Shown: positions 1-5,614, counted from the first letter of the stretch. The stretch: DNA of 6,908 nucleotides from Porticoccaceae bacterium (GCA_003448675.1 DLXZ01000233.1:6278-13185); one strand, 5' to 3'. The notes: generated from the letters alone by a model not told the origin. Made by a program: numbers and translations.

Positions 1-107
1 TATTGATGCTCCTTGTCAGCGGCAGCGAGCTTAGCACAGCTTGCAAATAGCTCGGTGGCCCGATTAAATCCGGGCCTAAGTTTACCTGACCAGTAGCGCC
101 GATCGTT
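1..107. other. Left-edge non-coding region with a small GC-rich hairpin
   Basis: No gene can be supported here. Bases 57-62 and 71-76 form a 6-bp GC stem (GGCCCG/CGGGCC) around an 8-base loop. The following bases (TAAGTTTA) are not a real T-run, so it may be a weak terminator or a 5' leader structure. On the - strand, AAGGAG (bases 11-16) lies about seven bases before the window edge and would suit a divergent gene starting just outside; this is a guess. I could not find a convincing -35/-10 pair for the gene at 108. Confidence 0.35.
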
Positions 108-1286
108 GTGAGTAATTCTGATACATGTCGTGAATTTGAGGCCAGCGAATGGCTGCGCTATACCCGCCATATCCAGCTGCCGGGTTTTGGCGTGGAGGGC
201 CAGCGGCGCTTGAAGCAATCCCGTGTGCTGGTCATTGGCTGTGGTGGCCTGGGCTCGCCATTGTTGCTATATCTGGCGGCAGCCGGTGTCGGCCGCTTGA
301 CCCTGGTCGATGCCGATAGCGTTGACCTGACGAACCTCCAACGGCAGGTTTTGTATAGTGAAGTGGATGTGGGTTTGCCCAAGGCTGAAGTGGCTGCAAG
401 GCGCTTGCTGTCGCTTAACAGTGATATAGAGGTGGTGGCGGTTAGCGATTCCTTTGGCGTCAATGTTGAAGCTGGCGGCAAAGGCTATCAACACAAGGAA
501 CACGCGCTGGTTGAAGCCCACGATTTAGTGGTCGACTGCACTGATAACTTCCCCAGTCGGTACCTGATTAACGACCTCTGCGCCACCTACAAAAAGCCCT
601 GGGTCTATGCCAGTATTTTCCAGTTTTCCGGGCAGTGCGCATTGTTTGAGCCCGATGGCCCCTGTTTTCGTTGCCTGTTTCCAGAATCGCCGAAAGATCT
701 CCCCGATTGTAATACCGCGGGCGTACTCGGCGTATTGCCTGGTTTATTGGGGACTCTTCAGGCCAATGAGGTGATCAAGTATCTGGCCGGTTTGCCAACG
801 CCTCTGGGCGCTAATCTTTTACTGGTGGAAGCGCTCGATTTGGAATTTCGCCGAATTGAACTGCGGGGTGACCCCGTCTGCCCGGTTTGCAACTCGAACG
901 AAGGGGATCAAGGGACGGAGAGAGCTGATGAAACCGCGGGCGCCGCGAGTGAATCGGAAGTTCACCCGGGTGTGATGGAAATCAGTGTCGAAGTCTTTGC
1001 GCAAATGGCCGGAGATGCATTTACCTTGCTGGATGTCCGCGGCGATGCCGAGCATCGGGCCTTTAATATTGGTGGCCTGCACATAGAGCTGGCAAGGGTG
1101 GCTGAAGTCGGCCAAGACTTGCCCAGGACGTCGATGATTATCTGTTATTGTCAGTCCGGGCAGCGCAGTTTGGAGGCGGCTCGGCTTTTAAATGAGGCTG
1201 GTTATTCGGCTCGAAGCCTTGCCGGCGGTCTGGCTGCCTGGTTGAAATACCAGCAAGCGTCCCCGGGCGGCATTAACAATGAATGA
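108..1286 (+). CDS. moeB: MoeB/ThiF-family adenylyltransferase fused to a C-terminal rhodanese domain
   Basis: A cytosolic E1-like enzyme of 392 residues. The family adenylates the C-terminal glycine of a small sulfur-carrier protein (MoaD, ThiS or similar) and, with a rhodanese domain, supplies sulfur to it, for molybdopterin or related biosynthesis. The N-terminal part (about 15-262) has the ATP-binding GCGGLG loop (44-49), the VDAD...NLQRQ segment (67-80), the putative catalytic C201 in a CNTAGVLG context, and two zinc-type pairs, C186/C189 and C258/C261. A polar linker (263-285) joins a rhodanese domain (about 290-382) whose active loop CQSGQR has C348. This is the human MOCS3 / bacterial MoeZ-type layout. 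The start is GTG; a TGA at 87-89 closes the frame upstream and no good ribosome-binding site is seen. About 11 extra residues relative to E. coli MoeB, as I recall its sequence, lie near 116-131. Which carrier it serves cannot be told here. Confidence 0.9.
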   Translation: MSNSDTCREFEASEWLRYTRHIQLPGFGVEGQRRLKQSRVLVIGCGGLGSPLLLYLAAAGVGRLTLVDADSVDLTNLQRQVLYSEVDVGLPKAEVAARRLLSLNSDIEVVAVSDSFGVNVEAGGKGYQHKEHALVEAHDLVVDCTDNFPSRYLINDLCATYKKPWVYASIFQFSGQCALFEPDGPCFRCLFPESPKDLPDCNTAGVLGVLPGLLGTLQANEVIKYLAGLPTPLGANLLLVEALDLEFRRIELRGDPVCPVCNSNEGDQGTERADETAGAASESEVHPGVMEISVEVFAQMAGDAFTLLDVRGDAEHRAFNIGGLHIELARVAEVGQDLPRTSMIICYCQSGQRSLEAARLLNEAGYSARSLAGGLAAWLKYQQASPGGINNE

Positions 1287-1290
1287 CAGC

Positions 1291-1295
1291 AGGAG
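1291..1295 (+). promoter_or_regulatory. Ribosome-binding site AGGAG deciding the start at 1301
   Basis: AGGAG lies five bases before ATG 1301. An in-frame ATG at 1283 overlaps the upstream stop as ATGA but has no comparable site, and it would add six residues absent from the family's usual start. Confidence 0.65.
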
Positions 1296-1300
1296 AGACC

Positions 1301-1759
1301 ATGGTTAATCTAAAAACAGCGACTTCCGAAGAGATTGCGAAAATCATTCCCTATCTGAAAGTTTTTTCATCCCTCAATGAAAAGATCTACCGCTGGACCG
1401 GTGGTCGCCTGATGGGCAAGCTTAATGGTTATGACGTGATGTTGGTGACCATGACTGGTGCCAAGTCCGGCAAAAAGCGGGTTATTCCCCTGATGTACGT
1501 TCCCTATAAGGATGGCGTCATTATTGTCGCCTCCCAGGGTGGGGCGCCGAATAACCCGGTCTGGTATAACAACCTTGTGGCCAATCCCGAGGTGGATGTG
1601 CAGTACAAAAGCAAAAAAATGCAGCTGCGCGTACGGCGGGCCAGTACCGAAGAGAAAGCCGAGGTCTGGCCGGTGTGCTGTGAATATTACCCCGATTACG
1701 AGATTTATCAGAACCGTACCGAGCGCGATATACCGGTGTTTATCGCCGAGCCGCGCTAA
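1301..1759 (+). CDS. Ddn-like deazaflavin (F420)-dependent oxidoreductase, DUF385/nitroreductase-like family
   Basis: A small split-beta-barrel protein of 152 residues. The family reduces quinones or nitro compounds with reduced cofactor F420; the best known member is Mycobacterium tuberculosis Ddn, which activates the nitroimidazole PA-824. Family blocks are TMTGAKSGKKRVIPLMY (50-66), VIIVASQGGAPNNPVWYNNL (73-92) and YPDYEIYQNRT (130-140). Against my recollection of Ddn (151 residues), the alignment from residue 50 is ungapped: S78, Y130, Y133 and Y136 are all kept, while Ddn Y65 is M here with Y at 66. The N-terminal 45 residues are not Ddn-like but carry an amphipathic stretch, as is common in the family. 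The gene follows the adenylyltransferase by 14 bases and precedes the membrane protein by 15, so the three are probably one transcript. The physiological substrate is unknown, and the F420 requirement is inferred from family. Confidence 0.87.
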   Translation: MVNLKTATSEEIAKIIPYLKVFSSLNEKIYRWTGGRLMGKLNGYDVMLVTMTGAKSGKKRVIPLMYVPYKDGVIIVASQGGAPNNPVWYNNLVANPEVDVQYKSKKMQLRVRRASTEEKAEVWPVCCEYYPDYEIYQNRTERDIPVFIAEPR

Positions 1760-1774
1760 GTCGCCGACCAGGCT

Positions 1775-2500
1775 GTGACACAGCCAGACAATCAGGCTCG
1801 CCGATATAATCTGGTCTGGCTGGCGCTGGCGGTCTTCGTGGTGCCGCTGGTGGTCGTGCATGTGGCTTATCTGGCATCGGTTATCGGAGGCTACGTGCCG
1901 CTGTGTAATCCCTATGTGGATGGCTGTGCATCGATCAGCGCCAGTGGCCGTCATGGCTTCAGCTACGTGTTTTTCAAACTGGGCATGATTCCAGTGGCGG
2001 TTCTGTTGGCGTTGTTCTGGATTGCGTGCCGGCAATGGCTATTGCTGTTGGGTGACGAGAACCGCTTTCTGCTTGCGGCGATTGTGATTATCGGTGTGAT
2101 TTCGGCGGTATTTCTGGTGCTTTACACCATCTACCTGGGCTCGCGTGGGGATTTCTACCGTTTTATGCGACGCACAGGTGTGATGGTTTACTTTGCTTTC
2201 AGTTATCTGGCTCAGATGCTATTGCTGGCCCGCATTCAGCGCCTGCGAATGGCTGGGCGGCTGGTCCTGCCTGCTTATATTCCGCAGGGCAAAATGGCCC
2301 TGGTCTGTGGTTTGTTTGTCATTGGTCTGGCGAGTATCCCCGTATCAAATTTCATGGTGGACAAGGACCGGCTCGAGAATGTCATCGAGTGGACGTTTTC
2401 CCTGATGATGGTCAGTTATTACTTTTTTACCTGGCGGGCCTGGCGCCATAGTGGCCTGTTTGTTCATTTCAGACCTTTGGGATTCAGACTTCGGCCTTGA
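1775..2500 (+). CDS. Six-span integral membrane protein, Frag1/DRAM/Sfk1-like
   Basis: A 241-residue inner-membrane protein without a cleavable signal. Hydrophobic spans lie at about 13-38, 62-85, 97-120, 135-154, 173-193 and 203-222. The first loop carries LCNPYVDGCASISASGR (43-59) with two cysteines, and the last span begins with IEWT (204-207). A 'SIS-x-G' style loop and an EW near the final helix recall the Frag1/DRAM/Sfk1 family. That assignment is from pattern memory and is moderate only; an uncharacterised conserved membrane protein is the safe call. The start is GTG at 1775 with only a weak upstream CCAGG. The next in-frame methionine (M71) would delete the first span, so GTG is preferred. 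It sits 15 bases after the Ddn-like gene and 91 before the LLM oxidoreductase, which suggests a membrane-linked role near deazaflavin enzymes, but function is unknown. Confidence 0.75.
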   Translation: MTQPDNQARRYNLVWLALAVFVVPLVVVHVAYLASVIGGYVPLCNPYVDGCASISASGRHGFSYVFFKLGMIPVAVLLALFWIACRQWLLLLGDENRFLLAAIVIIGVISAVFLVLYTIYLGSRGDFYRFMRRTGVMVYFAFSYLAQMLLLARIQRLRMAGRLVLPAYIPQGKMALVCGLFVIGLASIPVSNFMVDKDRLENVIEWTFSLMMVSYYFFTWRAWRHSGLFVHFRPLGFRLRP

Positions 2501-2577
2501 GAGCTCGACCGTGCCACGTCCGGCTTGCTTTCCCGCTGCCAGTCCCTGGACTAGACTCAGTGTAAGAATTGCAGGAC

Positions 2578-2583
2578 AAAGGA
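2578..2583 (+). promoter_or_regulatory. Ribosome-binding site AAAGGA deciding the start at 2592
   Basis: AAAGGA lies eight bases before ATG 2592. The same frame is open upstream to ATG 2451, but that start would overlap the membrane-protein gene and add 47 residues unlike any LLM protein. The family N-terminus begins exactly at MKIGI. Confidence 0.7.
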
Positions 2584-2591
2584 AAAATAAA

Positions 2592-3452
2592 ATGAAAATT
2601 GGTATCACCCAGGTGCTGGCCAATAGCGAGGCCGACCCGGCTCTGGTCGCGAAACATGCGGAGGAGCTGGGTTTTGAGTCTTACTGGTTGCCCGATCACA
2701 CCATCTTGCCGGTACATTCCACCACTCGCTACCCCGGTGTCAGGGAAGGGGCGAAGGAGCCACGCACCCTGTGGCAGATTCCCGACCCGCTTATTGCGCT
2801 TTCCCGAGCGTCGGCAACGACCAGCACCATCAAGTTGGGCACCGGGATATGCCTGGTGCCGGAGCGCAACCCGCTACTGCTGGCCAAACAAATAGCAACC
2901 CTGGACGATGCCTCTGGCGGGCGTTTCCTGTTTGGTATCGGTGCTGGCTGGAACCGGGAGGAATGCGAGATCCTGGGTGGTGATTTTGACCACCGCTGGT
3001 CCCAGGTCAGGGATCATATCGCTGCCATGAAGGTGCTCTGGCGGGATGAGGAATCGGAATATCATGGCAAATATGTGGATTTTCCACCGGTCAGGTGTTT
3101 TCCCAAACCGGCCTGCAAACCTCATCCACCGATTCTGTTGGGCAATATAGGCAGCCAATTGGCGTTTAAGCGAGTGGTCGAGTGGGGTGATGGTTGGATG
3201 CCGGTGGTGGAAAGTGTGGAACAATTTGCCGAAGGCGTGTCTAAGATACGATCTTTGGCTAATACTGCGGGGAGGGCACTTGGAAGTCTGGATTTCACTG
3301 TTTTCGGTATGCACGGCCAGTTTCGCAATACCGATGAAATAGCGGCCCTGGAAGAGGCGGGCGCCGGGCGGGTGATCCTCTGGTTGAAAAGCTTGATGCT
3401 GGACGATATCCGAAGGGAACTGACGGAGCTCGCGGACCAGGTGCTCGGCTGA
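2592..3452 (+). CDS. LLM-class (luciferase-like) putative F420-dependent oxidoreductase
   Basis: A TIM-barrel oxidoreductase of 286 residues from the bacterial luciferase-like superfamily. It fits the subgroup annotated as F420-dependent (the TIGR03619 type, by my recollection). Members use F420 or FMN to oxidise or reduce alcohols, imines or activated C=C bonds. Visible hallmarks are the start MKIGIT, ELGFESYWLPDHT (25-37), LGTGICLVPERNPLLLAKQ (82-100), ATLDDASGGRFLFGIGAGW (102-120) and NREECE just after, HGKYVDF (158-164), PHPPILLGN (177-185) and GDGWMPV (199-205), all in normal order. The length is typical and no residue block appears missing. With a 91-base gap upstream it could still be read with the preceding operon or start its own. 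Family membership is firm; F420 rather than FMN as cofactor is inferred, and the substrate is unknown. Confidence 0.88.
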   Translation: MKIGITQVLANSEADPALVAKHAEELGFESYWLPDHTILPVHSTTRYPGVREGAKEPRTLWQIPDPLIALSRASATTSTIKLGTGICLVPERNPLLLAKQIATLDDASGGRFLFGIGAGWNREECEILGGDFDHRWSQVRDHIAAMKVLWRDEESEYHGKYVDFPPVRCFPKPACKPHPPILLGNIGSQLAFKRVVEWGDGWMPVVESVEQFAEGVSKIRSLANTAGRALGSLDFTVFGMHGQFRNTDEIAALEEAGAGRVILWLKSLMLDDIRRELTELADQVLG

Positions 3453-3460
3453 TCGAAGAA

Positions 3461-3530
3461 ATTATAATCTATAAATTATTTTAAGTAATAACTATAACCA
3501 TATGAAATTAAATAATAAATATATTTAACC
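3461..3530. promoter_or_regulatory. AT-rich intergenic island, probable promoter/UP-element region for the SnoaL-like gene
   Basis: Only 8 of these 70 bases are G or C, against slightly over half in the flanking genes. It contains a perfect TATAAT at 3463-3468, inside the small inverted repeat TTATA-ATC-TATAA (3462-3474). The 17-base-spaced -35 position (GGTGCT) is poor, so the exact promoter is unsure; several other TATA-like hexamers follow. The island is placed to drive the gene at 3552 separately from the LLM gene. Confidence 0.4.
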
Positions 3531-3539
3531 TATGGTGAG

Positions 3540-3545
3540 AGGAGG
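3540..3545 (+). promoter_or_regulatory. Strong Shine-Dalgarno AGGAGG
   Basis: A perfect AGGAGG six bases before ATG 3552 is the strongest ribosome-binding site in the window. It fixes the start of the SnoaL-like gene and suggests high translation. Confidence 0.85.
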
Positions 3546-3551
3546 CAAGTT

Positions 3552-4043
3552 ATGACCGACTTTTCCGATATTAATGTGCAGGCATTGAAAGACCGGGCCG
3601 CCCTCAGTGATGTGTTGCATAACTACGCAGCCGGGGTGGATATGCGGGACTGGACGTTGTTCCGGAGCTGCTTTACCGATGACCTGGAAGCGGATTTTAC
3701 TGGCGTCTTGCCAGGCAATGTTTGCCACGGGGCGGACAAATGGGTAGCGGCTGCGGAGGGCTTGATTACGCCGCTAACGGCGACCCAGCATATCATTACC
3801 AATCATGTGCATGTGATTGATGGCAACACGGCCAAAAGTCGAGCCTATCTCCAGGCTCAGCATATGTTGCGTAATACTGATGGTTCCGAGCGCCATTATC
3901 TCTTGGGTGGCTACTATGAGTACCACATGGTGCGAACGGGCGAGGGCTGGAAGATCAAAAAATACAGTCTTACAAAAACATGGTCTTCGGGTGATCCTGA
4001 CGTTCTCGCGCCCGAACAATCTTTAAGGCAAAAAGCCGGATAA
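3552..4043 (+). CDS. SnoaL/NTF2-fold protein (SnoaL_4-like)
   Basis: A single-domain alpha+beta cone of 163 residues. The fold includes polyketide cyclases, ketosteroid isomerases, scytalone dehydratase, dioxygenase small subunits and many unassigned catabolic proteins, so reaction and substrate cannot be read off. Family signs are an N-terminal helix pair DRAALSDVLHNYAAGVDMRD (14-33), WTLFRSCFTDD (34-44), TQHIITNHVHVIDG (78-91), an AYLQAQH strand (98-104), and a closing GGYYEYHMVRTGEGWKIKKY block (119-138). Possible active-site residues are Y25, D30, H80 and H85, which sit where the scytalone dehydratase/ketosteroid-isomerase group keeps acidic, tyrosine and histidine groups; this is only suggestive. 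It follows the LLM oxidoreductase on the same strand after 99 bases, so the two may act on related substrates. The start is fixed by the adjacent AGGAGG. Confidence 0.85.
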   Translation: MTDFSDINVQALKDRAALSDVLHNYAAGVDMRDWTLFRSCFTDDLEADFTGVLPGNVCHGADKWVAAAEGLITPLTATQHIITNHVHVIDGNTAKSRAYLQAQHMLRNTDGSERHYLLGGYYEYHMVRTGEGWKIKKYSLTKTWSSGDPDVLAPEQSLRQKAG

Positions 4044-4062
4044 AGCACCGCGAGCAGGTGTT
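4044..4062 (+). terminator. Possible weak terminator hairpin after the SnoaL-like gene
   Basis: AGCACC (4044-4049) can pair with GGTGTT (4057-4062), including one G-T pair, around a 7-base loop and directly after the stop codon. Only ATT follows rather than a T-run, so termination would be weak. It lies in the 68-base space between two convergent genes. Confidence 0.3.
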
Positions 4063-4111
4063 ATTCACGGACGTTTAGCGGCTGCTTTTAAAGTCTTTCG
4101 GGAGCTTTTAA

Positions 4112-4675
4112 TCAGCTTCTAGTCAACGCGTTACTGTCAGTATGTTCAAAAGATCGCCCATAAATGTCCAGGCTGGTGGTTTCCATATAAGTCAGGTGGT
4201 CGGCCTTGAGTGTGACCTTGTGGCTAAAGGCGGTGGTTCTGGCTTTAGTGTTCATAAACGGTGATTGGACAATAGACCAGTCGGGATTGTCGATAGCAGC
4301 GGCGACTTCCAGAATAATTGTACCGTCGGCCTCGGTTTTATGGGTGCCACCGGCCAGCAGGGTGACACCGCGGGGGATGGCCAGCGAGTGCATCACGGTT
4401 TCGGCGGCGGCATCCCAGATCCAGTAGCCGATTTCATGGTGAAAAATTTCATCGTCGACTTTGCGCCGCACCAGTTGCCTGTAACTAAGCACCGCCAGCG
4501 TCTGTTCACCGGCGTTGGTGACATCGCCCACCGCCTCAAAGCGTAGCGATTCGTAATAGGGGTTGGTCTCCGCGCCCTCGGGTTCGGGTGCGATATCGAC
4601 GCCCTTGTCACCTTCCCAGTTACCGATCAGGCCGCGCAAAGGCCCGTAATTGATGCATTTCGATGGTTGGGTCAT
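4112..4675 (-). CDS. Nitrobindin-like heme-binding beta-barrel protein (DUF1794/THAP4-type)
   Basis: A 187-residue cytosolic protein with the lipocalin/FABP-like barrel pattern of nitrobindins, which bind ferric heme and react with nitric oxide or peroxynitrite. Signs are GPLRGLIGNWEGDKG (11-25), YYESLRFEAVGD (40-51), LSYRQLV (63-69), FHHEIGYWIWD (78-88), HSLAIPRGVTLLAGG (96-110), and a tail with the FEHTDSNALTR segment (176-186). H178 aligns by eye with the C-terminal heme-ligating histidine of nitrobindins, and H79/H80 with the conserved HxE strand. The usual GxWxGxGxxxYP signature is only partly kept: GNWEGDKG is present but the tyrosine-proline is lost. It may therefore belong to a divergent subfamily, and heme binding is inferred. 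The nearest AGGA is 12 bases before the ATG, a long spacing. It is convergent with the SnoaL-like gene and divergent from the transferase. Confidence 0.8.
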   Translation of the reverse strand: MTQPSKCINYGPLRGLIGNWEGDKGVDIAPEPEGAETNPYYESLRFEAVGDVTNAGEQTLAVLSYRQLVRRKVDDEIFHHEIGYWIWDAAAETVMHSLAIPRGVTLLAGGTHKTEADGTIILEVAAAIDNPDWSIVQSPFMNTKARTTAFSHKVTLKADHLTYMETTSLDIYGRSFEHTDSNALTRS

Positions 4676-4805
4676 GAAGTCAATTTATCCTGATTTAGCG
4701 GTGGCTTCGCTGTAGATGGCCTGATGTGGTATTTACGTGTGTGTTTTTTCAATTCGAGCTCGCGGGAAACCTACCGGTGAATTAGCTGTCGGATTTTAGC
4801 ATCGG

Positions 4806-4814
4806 TGCTAGTAT
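4806..4814 (+). promoter_or_regulatory. Candidate extended -10 promoter for the glutathione S-transferase gene
   Basis: TGCTAGTAT matches an extended -10 (TGn followed by a TATAAT-like hexamer). The -35 position at 17-base spacing is CTGTCG, so activity would rest on the extended element. It would give a leader of about 60 bases. Confidence 0.35.
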
Positions 4815-4870
4815 GCGCTCGAGTTCGCGGCCCAGGTTTAAATTGCCTGGTTAATTTTGATCAAACAATT

Positions 4871-4875
4871 AGGAG
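4871..4875 (+). promoter_or_regulatory. Ribosome-binding site AGGAG for the glutathione S-transferase gene
   Basis: AGGAG lies six bases before ATG 4882 and confirms that start. Confidence 0.75.
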
Positions 4876-4881
4876 TAATCC

Positions 4882-5532
4882 ATGAAACTGTACGATTCTT
4901 TTGGCCCCAATCCACGCATGGTACGCATGTTTATGGCTGAGAAAGGCATAGAACTACCAGCTGAAGAAGTGGATTTGCTGGGCGGCGAAAATCGGCAGCA
5001 AGCTTTCGCGGAAAAAAACCCTGGTGCTCAGATGCCGGCCATGGAGCTTGACGACGGCACGGTGCTAGCCGAAACCACCACCATGTGCCAGTACCTGGAG
5101 GAGAAATACCCAACACCGGTGATTATTGGCGACACGGCGGAAAGCCGGGCGGTCAGTAATATGTGGGTGCGCCGTATAGAACTGGGCATCACCGAGCATA
5201 TTTATAATGGTTTCCGTTACGCGGAAGGTCTGGAATTGTTCAAGGATAGACTCTACTGCATCCCCGAAGCCGCCGATGGCTTGAAGGCCAAGGCTCAGGA
5301 TCAGTTAAAGTGGCTGGATGATCTGATGGAAGGCAAGGAGTTTATTGGTGGCGATAGACTGGGTCTGGCTGATCTTATTCTGTACTGTTGCCTGGATTTC
5401 GCTCAGGGTGTTGGCCAGCCGTTGAACCCGGAGTTGAAAAATATAAATGCCTGGTTTGCCCGCATGGACGCGCGGCCTAGCGCTAAGGCCAGCCTCCACG
5501 CTACCGCTGAAGCGGTTGGCATGAAGGGCTAG
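4882..5532 (+). CDS. Glutathione S-transferase family protein
   Basis: A cytosolic 216-residue GST of normal length; the family conjugates glutathione to electrophiles or uses it for reduction or peroxide removal. The N-terminal thioredoxin-fold domain (about 1-80) has KLYDSFGPNPRMVRMFMAEK (2-21), the QMPAMELDDG strand with the cis-proline P52, and the glutathione-binding turn AETTTMCQYLEEKYP (63-77), where the usual ES is ET. The all-helical C-terminal domain (about 88-205) has the N-capping/hydrophobic-staple motif GDRLGLADLILY (157-168). The catalytic residue is uncertain: S6 or N10 in the first loop are candidates, so the class (beta-, nu- or theta-like) is not assigned. It stands alone as a single-gene unit with its own promoter region and a strong terminator. 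Its context with epoxide hydrolase and nitroreductase genes supports a detoxification role. Confidence 0.9.
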   Translation: MKLYDSFGPNPRMVRMFMAEKGIELPAEEVDLLGGENRQQAFAEKNPGAQMPAMELDDGTVLAETTTMCQYLEEKYPTPVIIGDTAESRAVSNMWVRRIELGITEHIYNGFRYAEGLELFKDRLYCIPEAADGLKAKAQDQLKWLDDLMEGKEFIGGDRLGLADLILYCCLDFAQGVGQPLNPELKNINAWFARMDARPSAKASLHATAEAVGMKG

Positions 5533-5555
5533 TGTGCGGTTTGTTTACCTGAGGC

Positions 5556-5583
5556 CGGGGCCGCATTTAGCAGCCCCGTTTTT
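5556..5583 (+). terminator. Rho-independent terminator of the glutathione S-transferase gene
   Basis: The stem CGGGGC/GCCCCG (5556-5561 with 5573-5578) is extended inward by GC/GC pairs beyond one mismatch, with an ATTTA loop. TTTTT (5579-5583) follows at once. On the - strand there is no T-run, so it serves only the + strand gene. It begins 24 bases after the stop. Confidence 0.85.
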
Positions 5584-5614
5584 ATGGTGGGTTAATTCGT
5601 TAGAGCCCACGGCT

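Larger units (their letters stand above)
4676..4881. promoter_or_regulatory. Divergent promoter region with a near-identical 11-base direct repeat
   Basis: These 206 bases separate the nitrobindin-like gene (-) from the glutathione S-transferase gene (+) and hold no ORF I would support. CGAGCTCGCGG (4755-4765) and CGAGTTCGCGG (4820-4830) match at 10 of 11 bases, 65 bases apart. The second copy lies near the expected transcription start of the transferase gene. The first contains the perfect palindrome CGAGCTCG. Regulator identity is unknown. Confidence 0.45.

Noticed and set aside
465..517. Direct repeat GTTGAAGC (465-472 and 510-517) around the inserted loop of the adenylyltransferase
   Set aside because: Eight bases only, with both copies encoding ordinary VEA residues and no further similarity, so a duplication cannot be supported.
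1367..2035. Long open frame (222 codons) on the - strand
   Set aside because: It is antisense to the Ddn-like and membrane-protein genes, His/Arg-rich with no family pattern, and typical of a shadow frame.
2541..2552. Palindrome AGTCC-CT-GGACT before the LLM gene as operator or terminator
   Set aside because: A 5-bp arm with a 2-base centre cannot form a stable hairpin and has no T-run; a single short palindrome is not enough to call an operator.
2451..2591. Upstream extension of the LLM oxidoreductase to ATG 2451
   Set aside because: It overlaps the end of the membrane-protein gene, adds 47 residues unlike the family, and lacks a ribosome-binding site, whereas ATG 2592 has AAAGGA and the correct MKIGI start.
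2874..3314. Open frame of 146 codons on the - strand
   Set aside because: It is antisense to the LLM gene, whose family motifs are continuous across the same bases.
3502..3528. Eight-codon leader peptide (MKLNNKYI) before the SnoaL-like gene
   Set aside because: It has no ribosome-binding site, and short ATG-TAA frames are expected by chance in such AT-rich sequence.
4081..4111. Bidirectional terminator between the convergent SnoaL-like and nitrobindin-like genes
   Set aside because: AAAG/CTTT pairs only at four bases plus a wobble around a long mismatched loop, too weak to call.
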